From NCBI RefSeq assembly GCF_014297365.1, contig NZ_JACOQD010000001.1:1426001-1490000 (forward strand): a DNA stretch of 64,000 nucleotides, given 5' to 3'. Below are positions 8,198 to 18,315 of the stretch, piece by piece; positions within the stretch are counted from its first letter, which is position 1; each line of letters begins with the position of its first letter. This stretch comes from Winogradskyella echinorum. Lineage in GTDB: Bacteria; Bacteroidota; Bacteroidia; Flavobacteriales; Flavobacteriaceae. Position numbers and translations under genes: made by a program. Below the pieces are notes generated by a model. It saw nothing but the letters and a program-made list of their open reading frames with translations. It ran no database searches and had not been told where the DNA came from.

Positions 8198-8222
8198 AAT
8201 TAAATAAATATTTATATATTTG
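8190..8222 (+). promoter_or_regulatory. Promoter of glpDKF (TTG-N22-TATATTTG)
   Basis: TTG at 8190-8192 lies inside the putative operator; TATATTTG is at 8215-8222. Spacing 22 is at the upper end of the accepted range. Leader to the TTG start codon is about 25 bases. Confidence 0.6.
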
Positions 8223-8250
8223 AAACTAATTGTAAATATAAAATTAAGTT

Positions 8251-9816
8251 TTGTTCAATAGAAAGAATCTTATTAATCAACTTAAATCCAACGAAAATTG
8301 GGATGTTATAATCATTGGTGGTGGCGCTACAGGTTTGGGAGTCGCTTTAGACTGCACAACAAGAGGCTATAAAACATTATTGCTAGAGCAAGTGGATTTT
8401 GCAAAAGGTACGTCGAGTAGAAGTACAAAATTAGTGCATGGAGGTGTAAGGTATTTGGCTCAAGGAAATATTGATTTGGTGCGCGAGGCTTTATTTGAAA
8501 GAGGCTTAATGTTGCAAAATGCATCCCATTTAGTGAGTAACCAATCGTTTATTATTCCTAATTATAGATGGTGGGATAATTTTTTCTACACTGTTGGATT
8601 AAAAGTTTATGATTTTTTAGCTGGAAAATTGAGTTTTGGTAAATCTTTAAGAATAAAAAAGAGGGAAACTATATCGAGACTATCAACCTTAAAAACGGAT
8701 AATTTAAAAGGTGGCGTTGTTTATTATGATGGTCAATTCGATGACTCGAGATTAGCCGTTAATATTGCACAAAGTTGTATTGAAAATGGTGCTACTGTTA
8801 TAAATCATTTTAAGGTGAAAAATCTTCAAAAAAATGAGAAAGGTTTAGTTAACGGAGTCGTTGCAACTGATACAGAAACGAATTTAGATTACGCATTAAA
8901 AGCTAAGGTGGTTATTAACGCAACGGGTGTTTTTTCTGATGAGGTCTTACAAATGGATAATGTTTCCGCAGAAAACAGTATTCGCCCTAGCCAAGGAATT
9001 CATTTGGTTTTTGATAAGTCATTTTTGCCCGGAAACGATGCTATAATGATTCCTAAAACAGATGATGGACGAGTTTTGTTCTTAGTTCCATGGCACAACA
9101 GAGTAGTAGTTGGCACAACAGATACGTTACTTAATAGCCATAGTTTAGAACCAAAACCATTAGATAAGGAAGTAGATTTTGTCCTAGAAACAGCTAATCG
9201 ATATTTAAATAAAAAAGCTAGTAAAGATGATGTGCTAAGTATTTTTGCAGGACTAAGACCATTAGCTGCGCCAAAGGATAAATCTGAAAAAACAAAGGAA
9301 ATCTCTAGAAGCCATAAAATAATAGTTTCGGATTCTGAGTTGATTACCATTACAGGTGGTAAGTGGACTACGTATAGAAGAATGGCGCAAGACACAGTCA
9401 ATAAAATTATAGAACTTAAGAAACTACCCAAAGCTGAGTGTAAAACACAAAATTTATTAATTCATGGTGCTAACGGAACCGTAGATAGATCTAATCATCT
9501 TTATATTTATGGAACTGACCGTAAAGGAATTGAACAAATCATTAATGAAGATGCTAGTTTAGGCGAAAATTTACACCCAAGACTAGAATTTACTAAAGCT
9601 GAAGTTGTATGGGCTGTAAGAAACGAAATGGCAAGAACGATTGAAGATGTGTTGGCAAGACGAGTTCGTGTTTTGTTTTTAGATGCTAAAGCAGCAATAG
9701 AAATAGCTCCAATGGTGGGCGAATTATTAAGAGCTGAGCTCAATGAAACAAAAAGTTGGAGAGCAGAGCAGATTTCAAAATTTATTAGTATCGCAGAACA
9801 ATACGTATTAAAATAA
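8251..9816 (+). CDS. glpD: Glycerol-3-phosphate dehydrogenase, aerobic FAD type
   Basis: Oxidises glycerol 3-phosphate to dihydroxyacetone phosphate at the inner membrane, passing electrons to quinone. The 521-residue protein has the FAD-binding DVIIIGGGATGLGVALD near residue 19, GTSSRSTKLVHGGVRYL, the substrate-region FLVPWHNRVVVGTTDT, and ITGGKWTTYRRMA, followed by the C-terminal GlpO/D helical domain (VVWAVRNEMARTIEDVLARR). The start must be TTG at 8251: an in-frame TAA lies at 8245-8247 and the next Met would remove the FAD fold. It heads a glpD-glpK-glpF operon with gaps of 6 and 7 bases, and is probably repressed by the divergent DeoR-family protein. Confidence 0.95.
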   Translation: MFNRKNLINQLKSNENWDVIIIGGGATGLGVALDCTTRGYKTLLLEQVDFAKGTSSRSTKLVHGGVRYLAQGNIDLVREALFERGLMLQNASHLVSNQSFIIPNYRWWDNFFYTVGLKVYDFLAGKLSFGKSLRIKKRETISRLSTLKTDNLKGGVVYYDGQFDDSRLAVNIAQSCIENGATVINHFKVKNLQKNEKGLVNGVVATDTETNLDYALKAKVVINATGVFSDEVLQMDNVSAENSIRPSQGIHLVFDKSFLPGNDAIMIPKTDDGRVLFLVPWHNRVVVGTTDTLLNSHSLEPKPLDKEVDFVLETANRYLNKKASKDDVLSIFAGLRPLAAPKDKSEKTKEISRSHKIIVSDSELITITGGKWTTYRRMAQDTVNKIIELKKLPKAECKTQNLLIHGANGTVDRSNHLYIYGTDRKGIEQIINEDASLGENLHPRLEFTKAEVVWAVRNEMARTIEDVLARRVRVLFLDAKAAIEIAPMVGELLRAELNETKSWRAEQISKFISIAEQYVLK

Positions 9817-9822
9817 TATCTC

Positions 9823-11325
9823 ATGGGAAAATATATACTGTCTTTAGATCAAGGTACAACAAGCTCTAGAGCTATAGTATTTGATAAACAAGGAAATATT
9901 GTATCAATGGCACAAAAGGAGTTTACTCAGTATTTTCCTAAACCAGGCTGGGTTGAACACGACCCAAAAGAAATTTGGTCAACTCAAGCAGGTGTAGCCG
10001 CAGAAGCCATTGCTAAAAAAGGTTTAAACGTAGAAAACATTGCAGCAATTGGCATTACTAATCAGCGTGAAACAGTTGTGGTTTGGGATAAAAAAACAGG
10101 CGAACCTATTTATAATGCAATAGTATGGCAAGATAAAAGAACTTCAAACTATTGTGATGAATTAAAAAGCAAAGGTAAAACGGAGATGATTAGAACCAAA
10201 ACAGGTTTGGTAATTGACTCCTATTTTTCTGGCACTAAAGTAAAATGGATTTTAGATAATGTTGCTGGAGCAAGACAAAAAGCTGAAGCTGGAGATTTAT
10301 TATTAGGAACTATAGATACTTGGTTAGTATGGAATTTTACTAAAGGAGAACAACATATTACAGATGTAACTAACGCCTCTAGAACGTTAATGTTTAATAT
10401 TAAAACAATGGAATGGGATGATGAGTTATTAGAGCTATTAACCATCCCCAAAAGTATGTTGCCAAATGTAAAACAGTCTAGTGAAGTTTATGGGTACACA
10501 AAATCAACTTTTTATGATGCTAAAATACCAATTGCAGGTATCGCTGGTGATCAACAAGCAGCCTTGTTTGGTCAAATGTGTACAAAACCAGGTATGGTTA
10601 AAAACACCTATGGAACAGGTTGTTTTATGCTAATGAATATTGGTGATAAACCAATTGTATCAAAAAATAATTTGCTCACAACGGTTGCTTGGAAAATAAA
10701 TGGAAAAACTACATATGCCCTTGAAGGAAGTGTATTTATAGCAGGTGCGGTAGTACAATGGTTACGTGATAGTTTAAAAATAATTAGAAATTCTTCAGAT
10801 GTTGAGGCATTAGCTTCTTCAGTAGATAGTTCCGATGGCGTGTATTTTGTTCCTGCATTTGCAGGTTTAGGTGCACCACACTGGAACCAGCACGCTAAAG
10901 GTACTATGTTTGGTTTAACAAGAGGAAGCACAGATGCTCATATTGCTAGAGCAGCGTTAGAGTCTATTGCATTTCAAACTATGGATATTTTAAAGGCTAT
11001 GGAAGCTGATGCTGGTATTTCTATTAAAGAATTAAGGGTAGACGGTGGAGCTACAATTAATAATATGCTAATGAAGTTTCAGTCTGATGTACTTAATACT
11101 GAAACTGTTAGACCAAAAATTGTAGAAACCACAGCAATGGGTGCCGCATTTTTAGCAGGATTAGCGGTAGGTTATTGGGAAAGCTCAAAAGAGATACAAG
11201 ATATCTGGCAAACGGACAAAATATTTTCACCGACAAAAGATAGAATAGAAACAGAAGCTAATATTAAAGGGTGGTATAAGGCCATTGATGCTTTAGAATA
11301 TTGGACAAAAAACAACTCTAAATAA
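9823..11325 (+). CDS. glpK: Glycerol kinase
   Basis: Phosphorylates glycerol with ATP to glycerol 3-phosphate in the cytoplasm, trapping glycerol that enters through GlpF. The 500-residue FGGY kinase shows [16 protein letters not shown] (phosphate 1 loop), [14 protein letters not shown], the [13 protein letters not shown] segment (catalytic Asp region) and [18 protein letters not shown] (second FGGY signature). Length and motif order are normal. Second gene of the glp operon. Confidence 0.97.
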   Translation: MGKYILSLDQGTTSSRAIVFDKQGNIVSMAQKEFTQYFPKPGWVEHDPKEIWSTQAGVAAEAIAKKGLNVENIAAIGITNQRETVVVWDKKTGEPIYNAIVWQDKRTSNYCDELKSKGKTEMIRTKTGLVIDSYFSGTKVKWILDNVAGARQKAEAGDLLLGTIDTWLVWNFTKGEQHITDVTNASRTLMFNIKTMEWDDELLELLTIPKSMLPNVKQSSEVYGYTKSTFYDAKIPIAGIAGDQQAALFGQMCTKPGMVKNTYGTGCFMLMNIGDKPIVSKNNLLTTVAWKINGKTTYALEGSVFIAGAVVQWLRDSLKIIRNSSDVEALASSVDSSDGVYFVPAFAGLGAPHWNQHAKGTMFGLTRGSTDAHIARAALESIAFQTMDILKAMEADAGISIKELRVDGGATINNMLMKFQSDVLNTETVRPKIVETTAMGAAFLAGLAVGYWESSKEIQDIWQTDKIFSPTKDRIETEANIKGWYKAIDALEYWTKNNSK

Positions 11326-11332
11326 TTATATT

Positions 11333-12061
11333 ATGACACCATTTGTAGCAGAAGTAATTGGCACAGCGATCTTAATTTTATTAGGTGGAGGAGTTGTGGC
11401 TAATGTTGTTTTAAATAAAACCATTGGTAATAATAGTGGATGGATTGTAATTACAACTGGTTGGGCTTTGGCAGTTTATGTAGCTGTTGTTATTGCAGGT
11501 CCATATAGTGGTGCGCATATAAATCCGGCGGTAACAGTTTCTTTAGCAGTTGCAGGTAGTTTTTCTTGGTCAGAAGTGCCAATGTATATTTTGGCCCAAA
11601 TGTTAGGAGCTATGATTGGCGCAACAACTGTTTGGCTAACTTATAAAAGTCATTTTGATGAAACTGAAGATGCAGATACCAAAAAAGCAGTATTTTGTAC
11701 AGCACCAGCAATAAGAAATACATTTACAAATTTTTTTAGTGAAGTCATAGGTACTTTTGTCCTACTCTTTACTATTTTTTATTTTACAGATGCAACAATA
11801 AATGATACCAAAAGCGTTGTTGGTTTAGGTTCATTAGGTGCTTTGCCTGTTGCATTTTTGGTTTGGTCTATTGGTTTGTCGTTGGGAGGTACTACAGGCT
11901 ATGCTATTAATCCAGCTAGAGATTTAGGGCCGAGAATAATGCATGCTATTCTTCCAATAAAAAATAAAGCAAAGAGTGATTGGTCTTATTCTTGGATTCC
12001 GGTTTTGGGGCCTTTAGTTGGTGGTGTAATAGCGGCATTGCTAATGCTTGGGTTGTCTTAA
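11333..12061 (+). CDS. glpF: Glycerol facilitator, MIP/aquaglyceroporin family
   Basis: Passive inner-membrane channel for glycerol. The 242-residue protein has six membrane segments and the two pore motifs: GAHINPAVTVS near residue 63 and GYAINPARDLGPR near residue 192. The Asp after NPAR is the usual mark of a glycerol-conducting rather than water-only channel. It completes the glpDKF operon. No GlpT-type glycerol-3-phosphate transporter is in the window, so free glycerol seems to be the imported form. Confidence 0.95.
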   Translation: MTPFVAEVIGTAILILLGGGVVANVVLNKTIGNNSGWIVITTGWALAVYVAVVIAGPYSGAHINPAVTVSLAVAGSFSWSEVPMYILAQMLGAMIGATTVWLTYKSHFDETEDADTKKAVFCTAPAIRNTFTNFFSEVIGTFVLLFTIFYFTDATINDTKSVVGLGSLGALPVAFLVWSIGLSLGGTTGYAINPARDLGPRIMHAILPIKNKAKSDWSYSWIPVLGPLVGGVIAALLMLGLS

Positions 12062-12082
12062 ACGACCTAAAAATTTATATAT

Positions 12083-12115
12083 AAAAGATGTCAATTCTAA
12101 CCGAGTTGGCATTTT
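12083..12115 (+). terminator. Possible weak terminator after glpF
   Basis: Stem AAAAGATGTCAA with TTGGCATTTT (two G-U pairs) around an 11-base loop, followed by ATTGTTATTTT. It would partly separate the glp genes from the regulator that follows. Confidence 0.45.
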
Positions 12116-12163
12116 ATTGTTATTTTAAAATTGAAATGGTTTAATATTATCTTTACCAAACTG

Positions 12164-14935
12164 ATGAAAAATATCTTAACCATAGTTCTTATGCTTTTAA
12201 TCTTGACTTTGCAAGGTCAAGAGTTACCTCCTATAGAAAAATTTAAAACTTCAGATTATGGTGGTGACAATCAAAATTGGATGATTTCTCAAGATGATGA
12301 CAACTACATTTATGTCGCTAATAACAAAGGGCTTTTAGAATTCAACGGTTCAGAATGGAACACGTATTTATCTCCTAATAATTCCATATTAAGAGCTGTA
12401 AATGTTATTGATGATAGAATTTATACGGGTTGTTATGAAGAATTTGGATATTGGAAACGAGATAAGTTAGGGCAATTAAACTATACATCTCTTATTCCAA
12501 AATTAAATGATGTCGGTATTAATGACGATCAGATATGGAATATAATTGAATATGAAACATGGGTTGTTTTTCAATCTGGTCATGTCTTGTATTTTTTTAA
12601 TAAAGAAACCGAAAATTTTAAAACAATAACCTCAGAAAATATTATTTATAAAGTATTTAATGTAGGCGGCAAGATATACTATCACGTTGATACAGAAGGT
12701 GTATATGGTATAGAAAAAGGAGAGCCAAAGTTATTAATTAATGATACTATTGTATTAGAAGATAGAGTCATTAATATTTTTAAAAATGAAGATGAAATAA
12801 TAGTCCTTACCAGAAGTTCAGGTTTTTTTCAATTTAAACATGGAGAGTTACTTCCTTGGAATGTCTCAGCAAATACAAGATTAAAAGAGTTGAGTATTTT
12901 AAATGGCATACAATTAAAAAATGGAAGTTTTGTAGCAGGAACAATATCAAAAGGTGTAATAAAAATTAGTAGTGAAGGCGATATTGAATTTGAAATAAAT
13001 CAGAAACTAGGCTTAAGTAATAATACAGTGCTAAACTTGTTTCAAGATAATAGAGACAATGTTTGGGTTGGCTTAGATAATGGTATTGATTGTATAAATT
13101 TAACTTCACATATAAAAACATTTATCGATTACGATGGTGATTTAGGTACCGTTTATTCTACATTAATTTTTGATGAGTTTCTTTATATGGGTACCAATCA
13201 AGGCTTATTTTATAAACCTTTAAAATCGACCAATCAAGATTTTATTTTTGTTGAAGGAACAGCTGGGCAAGTATGGAGTTTGTATAATTACAACGATGAT
13301 ACCTTATTTTGTGGTCATCATTTAGGAACCTTTTTAATTGAAAAAGGAGTGGCTAAGAATATCAGTTCTGTTCTGGGAGCTTGGAATTTTAAAAAACTAC
13401 CGAGTAAAGAAAATGTTATTTTACAAGGAAACTATGATGGTCTATATATTTTAGAAAAGACTAATAACAGTTGGAATCTTAAAAATAGAATTGAAGGTTT
13501 TAAAAATTCATCGCGTTTTTTTGAAATCAATGATTCTAATGAGGTGTTTGTAAATCATGAATATTTAGGTGTTTTTAAAATAAAATTAAATGATACTTTA
13601 ACCAGAGCTGAGAATGTGGTGGTTATTGAAGAATTGTCAACCGGCAAAAACTCTAGTCTTATTACCTATCAAGATAAAATACTATATGCTTCATTGGATG
13701 GTATATATATATTTAACAAGGAAAATAACAAATTTGAAAAAGACGATAAGTTAAGTCAGTTAATTGCTTCAAAGAGTTATACTTCAGGAAAAACAGTTGT
13801 TGATAAAACGGGTAAATTATGGATGTTTTTTAAGGACAATATTAGTTTTATTGCCTATAACAATCTCACCAATACACCAGAAGTTACAAATATTTCAATT
13901 CCTTTAAACTTAAGGAAAGGGGTTTTAGGTTTCGAAAACATAAAACACATAGAGCAAGAAAAATATCTAATAGGTACTGTAAACGGCTACTTAATTATGG
14001 ACTTGTCTAAAATTAAAAATGACCTTAATTACAAGATTTATCTTAACGCCATTCAAAAGAAAGATTTAGACGCAGAACCTAAGCTTTTGTATTTAATAGA
14101 GGAAGGAGAATTTGAGCACGAGCAAGGTATTTTGTCCTTTACTTATTCTGTGCCAGCGTACAATAAATATTTAGATGTTAATTATCAGTATAGATTATCT
14201 GGACAAAGTGATAATTGGAGTAATTGGTCTAAAAAGTCTAATATTCAATTCGAAAATCTACCTTTTGGTGATTATGAGTTAGAAGTAAGGGGAAAAGTTG
14301 GTAATCAACTCACAGATAATACGGTAAAATATGTTTTTGTTGTAAATAGGCCTTGGTATATTTCTAATTTGGCACTACTCATATACTTTGTGAGTCTATG
14401 TGGTGTGGGCTTTTTAATCCATAAAGCTTATAAGTTTTATTACGAACGAATTATAAAGCATGAGCAGATAAAAAATGAACGAACAATAATTCAGATAAAA
14501 AACGAAAAATTAAATCAAGATATTGAAAGTAAAAACCGTGAACTGGCAATATCTACAATGAGTACAATTAAAAAGAATGAGTTGCTTCGCAAAATTAAGA
14601 AAGAGCTTAAGAATGTAAAAAATGAAAAGGATCTTAAAAGCGCGATAAACTTAATTGACGATAATTTAAACAATAACAAAGACTGGAAATTTTTTAAAGA
14701 AGCCTTTAATAATGCAGATAAAGATTTTATGGATAAAATTAAAGCTGCACATCCAGATTTAACTCCTAACGATTTAAAGTTTTGTGCCTATTTAAGATTG
14801 AATTTATCCTCTAAAGAAATGGCACCATTATTAAATATATCTATCAAAAGTGTGGAAACTAAACGTTACCGATTGCGCAAAAGGTTGCAATTAAATCACG
14901 ATGATAGCCTAGTTAATTATATCTTAAAATTCTAA
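12164..14935 (+). CDS. Propeller-type (Reg_prop / Y_Y_Y) sensor-regulator with C-terminal HTH
   Basis: A 923-residue one-protein sensor-regulator. Signal peptide MKNILTIVLMLLILTLQG, then a periplasmic beta-propeller with repeats such as NLFQDNRDNVWVGLDNGID (Reg_prop type) to about residue 640, a Y_Y_Y domain (LDVNYQYRLSGQSDNWSNWS), one membrane helix near residue 745, a cytoplasmic coiled coil, and a LuxR-like HTH at the C-terminus (LSSKEMAPLLNISIKSVETKRYRLRKRL). No histidine kinase domain. Proteins of this design commonly sit beside SusC/D pairs and sense an oligosaccharide. A TTG 33 bases upstream is rejected as start because the internal ATG gives the signal peptide. It likely controls susCD and the GDPD-GH16 gene. 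Confidence 0.85.
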   Translation: MKNILTIVLMLLILTLQGQELPPIEKFKTSDYGGDNQNWMISQDDDNYIYVANNKGLLEFNGSEWNTYLSPNNSILRAVNVIDDRIYTGCYEEFGYWKRDKLGQLNYTSLIPKLNDVGINDDQIWNIIEYETWVVFQSGHVLYFFNKETENFKTITSENIIYKVFNVGGKIYYHVDTEGVYGIEKGEPKLLINDTIVLEDRVINIFKNEDEIIVLTRSSGFFQFKHGELLPWNVSANTRLKELSILNGIQLKNGSFVAGTISKGVIKISSEGDIEFEINQKLGLSNNTVLNLFQDNRDNVWVGLDNGIDCINLTSHIKTFIDYDGDLGTVYSTLIFDEFLYMGTNQGLFYKPLKSTNQDFIFVEGTAGQVWSLYNYNDDTLFCGHHLGTFLIEKGVAKNISSVLGAWNFKKLPSKENVILQGNYDGLYILEKTNNSWNLKNRIEGFKNSSRFFEINDSNEVFVNHEYLGVFKIKLNDTLTRAENVVVIEELSTGKNSSLITYQDKILYASLDGIYIFNKENNKFEKDDKLSQLIASKSYTSGKTVVDKTGKLWMFFKDNISFIAYNNLTNTPEVTNISIPLNLRKGVLGFENIKHIEQEKYLIGTVNGYLIMDLSKIKNDLNYKIYLNAIQKKDLDAEPKLLYLIEEGEFEHEQGILSFTYSVPAYNKYLDVNYQYRLSGQSDNWSNWSKKSNIQFENLPFGDYELEVRGKVGNQLTDNTVKYVFVVNRPWYISNLALLIYFVSLCGVGFLIHKAYKFYYERIIKHEQIKNERTIIQIKNEKLNQDIESKNRELAISTMSTIKKNELLRKIKKELKNVKNEKDLKSAINLIDDNLNNNKDWKFFKEAFNNADKDFMDKIKAAHPDLTPNDLKFCAYLRLNLSSKEMAPLLNISIKSVETKRYRLRKRLQLNHDDSLVNYILKF

Positions 14936-15239
14936 CACCTCGACAACCATCTTTTTTACCACGACTTTACCCCTACAAGTGGATAATTTTATCTAATATT
15001 AAGAATTTGTTAAGTGAAAACGGCTAGTTTAAAGTACTAGTGTTTATAGTATTTCTGAAGACTTTATCAATTGTCATTTTTGTTAATATTTACGATGTTG
15101 GTTTTTTATCGAGGTATTTATTATCAAATTAACAATTTCTTAGGTTTAAATTTACAATAACATAAAATTAGACCAGCGTAGAATATTTAGTTGCTATCTA
15201 ATTTTGAGTATTCGAATTAATTAATCAAACACAATATTT
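14936..15239. other. 304-base spacer before susC
   Basis: No convincing coding sequence. It holds a TAATTTTG -7 element at 15199-15206, with no -33 TTG at the right spacing, as expected for an activator-dependent promoter, and a small inverted repeat CTAGT-N7-ACTAG at 15024-15040 that might be a regulator site (weak). Confidence 0.4.
15199..15206 (+). promoter_or_regulatory. -7 element of susC (TAATTTTG)
   Basis: Matches TAnnTTTG 34 bases before the susC ATG; -33 element lacking, which suggests need for an activator such as the adjacent propeller-HTH protein. Confidence 0.45.
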
Positions 15240-18200
15240 ATGAAATTAAAATTTCAAAGATCAAGAATTGAAATATTCTTCTGTCTATTTTTAATTTGCA
15301 GTTCCTTTTCTTTATTAGCACAAACAACTATAAAGGGAAAAGTACTTTCTGCAGCAGATAATATGCCACTACCAGGAGCATCTGTGTTAGAAAAAGGTAC
15401 TAATAATGGAGTGCAAACCGATTTCGATGGTAATTTTACATTAGATGTAAAAGATGCTTCTAGTATTATAGTGGTATCTTATGTTGGTTTTAAGACACAA
15501 GAACTTACAGTTGCAACAGGAGAAATGACTATTAACTTAGAAAGTGACTCAGCTTTAAACGAAGTTGTTGTTGTTGGGTATGGTACTCAAAAGAAAAGTG
15601 ATATTGTAAATGCTGTTGCTACTACAGACCTTTCTAAAGCAACACTCTCTCCAACATCTGATGTTAATGAAATGTTGAGAGGTAGAATTGCCGGCTTACA
15701 AGTAGATGTCGGAGGTGGTACTTTACGACCTGGTGGTACATCAGATATTATTTTTAGAGGACAAGGTTCTATAGAAGGCAATGTTAGTGCCATTTATGTA
15801 GTAGATGGAATCGTTAGAGATGACGGTATTGAAGATATAGATTCAGATGATATTGAATCTATTGAGTTTCTAAAAGATGCATCAGCACAAGCAATTTACG
15901 GATCTAGAGGAGCAAACGGTGTGGTATTAATTACTACTAAACGTGGTAAAACAGGTAAGGTTAGTGTTAGTTATCATGGGTTTTTAACAACCAAAACTAT
16001 TGAGCGTAATTTCGATGTTTACAGTGGGCAAGAATTTGCGCAATTAAGACGAGAAGCTGTTCGATCTAATATTGCCGATGACTCGTATCCTAATGATGAA
16101 GACATTTTTTCTGAAGTAGAATTAGAAAATATAGCTAACAATAATTTTGTTGATTGGGAAGATGAATTAATGAGAAACGGATTTGTAAATAGTCAAGCTA
16201 TTAGTATTAGCGGTGGTACAGATTTAACAAAAGTTTTTGGTAGTGTAAACTACTTTAGAGAGCAAGGAATTATTCCAACGTCTAATTACGAAAGGAAAAC
16301 CTTACGTTTAAATGTGGATCAAAAAATAAGCGATAAATTTTCTGTTAATTTCGACTTAAATCTTTTGAATGATAATACTAATAGAGCGGCAAATGTAAAT
16401 GTAATTACGTTTTCTCCTTTGGGTAGCGCCTACCAAGATGGTCGACTTACTCAATTTCCAAGTGGTGAAGAACTTTCTGCTGTAAATCCGTTATGGAATT
16501 TAAGAGAACAAGATAATAGAGAGACAGGCAATGATTTTGTTATTAATGTAACACCTATTTGGAAAATTACAAATGACTTAACCTATCAATTAAAAGCTAA
16601 TTTAACTAGGAGAACATCAGAAAGAGGACAATATCTATCTTCATTAAGTTCAGCAGGTGATGATGTTGACGGTATTGCACGTATAGATAGCAGACTAAGA
16701 GAGTCCTTTTTAGTAGAAAATATTTTAACGTATGATAAAGAGTTAAATGAGAATAATAGTTTAAATGTTACATTAGTACAATCAGCTCAAGAAGATCAGG
16801 TTAATAGAACGTTTACTGAAGGGCAAGGGTTTACAAATGAAGATAATGGCTATAATGGTATAGCAAGTGCAATAGGTAATGTTACAGTACAACGCGACTC
16901 GGATAAAATTAATTACTTATCATATATGGTGCGTGCACGTTATAATTTAATGAATAAGTATTTGTTTACTGCTACAATGAGAGCAGATGGATCTTCTTTA
17001 AATGGAGAAGGTGAAAAATGGAGTTATAACCCAGCTGCATCTTTTGCATGGAAAATGCACAATGAAAGCTTTTTAGAAGAAGCAAATGCTATTCAAGAAT
17101 TAAAATTAAGGTTAAGTTATGGTTCATTAGTAAACGATTTAGGTATACCTTATACCTCGTTATTTACAGCAGATCCAGAACCTTATATATTTGATGCAGA
17201 ATCCGCTTCAGGTTTTTCACCATCAACAATTTTACCAAATCCAGGATTAAAATTTGAAAGAATTACAACGGCCAATGTTGGTATGGATTTCTCAATTTTC
17301 AATAGAATTTTAGTAGGTAATATTAACTGGTATGATGCCAGAACAAAAAACTTACTATTAAAAAGAGCAGTACCATCTACTACTGGGTATACGTTTACAT
17401 ACTTTAATGCAGGTGAACTACAAAATACAGGTATAGAATTGGGTTTAACAGCAAACATTTTTAATACTGAAGATTTTAAATGGTCAGTATCTACAAATTG
17501 GTCTAATAACAAAAATAAATTATTAGAATTATACAATGATGGTAATGGAGACACTATAACAAGAGATGATACGTACAATTATTATGTTGGCCAACCAGTA
17601 GGAGTTATCTATCAATACGCATTTGATGGTATTTGGCAAGAAGGTGATGACTTTGCTAATGCACCCCAAGCAAATCCAGATTCTTCGATTACACAAGATA
17701 ACCTTAGACCTGGAGATATTAGAGTTAAGGATGTAAATGGAGTTGATGATGAAGGTAATATAATTCCTGGTCCAGATGGTAAAATTACTCCAGAGGATAG
17801 AGTGTTTATAGACCCAAATCCAGATTGGTTTGGTTCATTGTCAACAACCTTTGAGTATAAAGGATTTGATTTATTAGTTGATTTTTACGTGGTAGAAGGT
17901 GCAACAAAAGTTAATCCGTTTTTATCAGAATTTAATAATGGTGGAACATTATCTGGTAAAGTAAACGGCGTAAAAGTAGATTACTACACACCAGAAAACC
18001 CATCTAATTCTTTCCCTAGACCTAATTTCGATGCTACACCTTTATACCTTAATGCATTAGCAGTAAAAGATGCATCTTATATAAGATTAAGAACAGTGAG
18101 TTTAGGATATACATTAAATAAAAATATATCAGAGAAATTAAATTTCGATCAGATTAGACTTTACGTCACAGGTACAAATTTATTTACAGATACGGATTAT

Positions 18201-18305
18201 ATAGGCTATAGTCCAGAAGTAAATATTAGATCTACATTTTCTAATGCAGATACTGGTTATCCAGATGCAACAAGTTTCACCTTTGGTGTAAGAGTTAAAT
18301 TTTAA
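15240..18305 (+). CDS. SusC-type TonB-dependent outer-membrane transporter
   Basis: A 1021-residue outer-membrane importer of oligosaccharides. After a signal peptide ending near LLAQ, the N-terminal carboxypeptidase-like (CarbopepD_reg) domain covers about residues 30-105 (TIKGKVLSAADNMPLPGASV). A TonB-box-like segment (ALNEVVVVGYGTQKK) follows, then the plug (LRGRIAGLQV, AIYVVDGIVRD, ASAQAIYGSRGANGVVLITTKRG) and the beta barrel ending in FTFGVRVKF, aromatic at the last position. It pairs with SusD 10 bases downstream. The substrate cannot be deduced from the barrel; the neighbouring GDPD-GH16 enzyme suggests a beta-glucan-like oligosaccharide. Confidence 0.95.
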   Translation: MKLKFQRSRIEIFFCLFLICSSFSLLAQTTIKGKVLSAADNMPLPGASVLEKGTNNGVQTDFDGNFTLDVKDASSIIVVSYVGFKTQELTVATGEMTINLESDSALNEVVVVGYGTQKKSDIVNAVATTDLSKATLSPTSDVNEMLRGRIAGLQVDVGGGTLRPGGTSDIIFRGQGSIEGNVSAIYVVDGIVRDDGIEDIDSDDIESIEFLKDASAQAIYGSRGANGVVLITTKRGKTGKVSVSYHGFLTTKTIERNFDVYSGQEFAQLRREAVRSNIADDSYPNDEDIFSEVELENIANNNFVDWEDELMRNGFVNSQAISISGGTDLTKVFGSVNYFREQGIIPTSNYERKTLRLNVDQKISDKFSVNFDLNLLNDNTNRAANVNVITFSPLGSAYQDGRLTQFPSGEELSAVNPLWNLREQDNRETGNDFVINVTPIWKITNDLTYQLKANLTRRTSERGQYLSSLSSAGDDVDGIARIDSRLRESFLVENILTYDKELNENNSLNVTLVQSAQEDQVNRTFTEGQGFTNEDNGYNGIASAIGNVTVQRDSDKINYLSYMVRARYNLMNKYLFTATMRADGSSLNGEGEKWSYNPAASFAWKMHNESFLEEANAIQELKLRLSYGSLVNDLGIPYTSLFTADPEPYIFDAESASGFSPSTILPNPGLKFERITTANVGMDFSIFNRILVGNINWYDARTKNLLLKRAVPSTTGYTFTYFNAGELQNTGIELGLTANIFNTEDFKWSVSTNWSNNKNKLLELYNDGNGDTITRDDTYNYYVGQPVGVIYQYAFDGIWQEGDDFANAPQANPDSSITQDNLRPGDIRVKDVNGVDDEGNIIPGPDGKITPEDRVFIDPNPDWFGSLSTTFEYKGFDLLVDFYVVEGATKVNPFLSEFNNGGTLSGKVNGVKVDYYTPENPSNSFPRPNFDATPLYLNALAVKDASYIRLRTVSLGYTLNKNISEKLNFDQIRLYVTGTNLFTDTDYIGYSPEVNIRSTFSNADTGYPDATSFTFGVRVKF

Positions 18306-18315
18306 AAAATAAAAA

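Noticed and set aside
12131-12163. TTG codon as start of the propeller-HTH regulator
   Set aside because: The ATG at 12164 gives a standard signal peptide; the extra 11 residues add nothing recognisable.
14936-15239. Pho-like repeats before susC
   Set aside because: TGTCAT and TGTTAA occur near 15075 but 9 bases apart, so they do not fit the 11-bp register.
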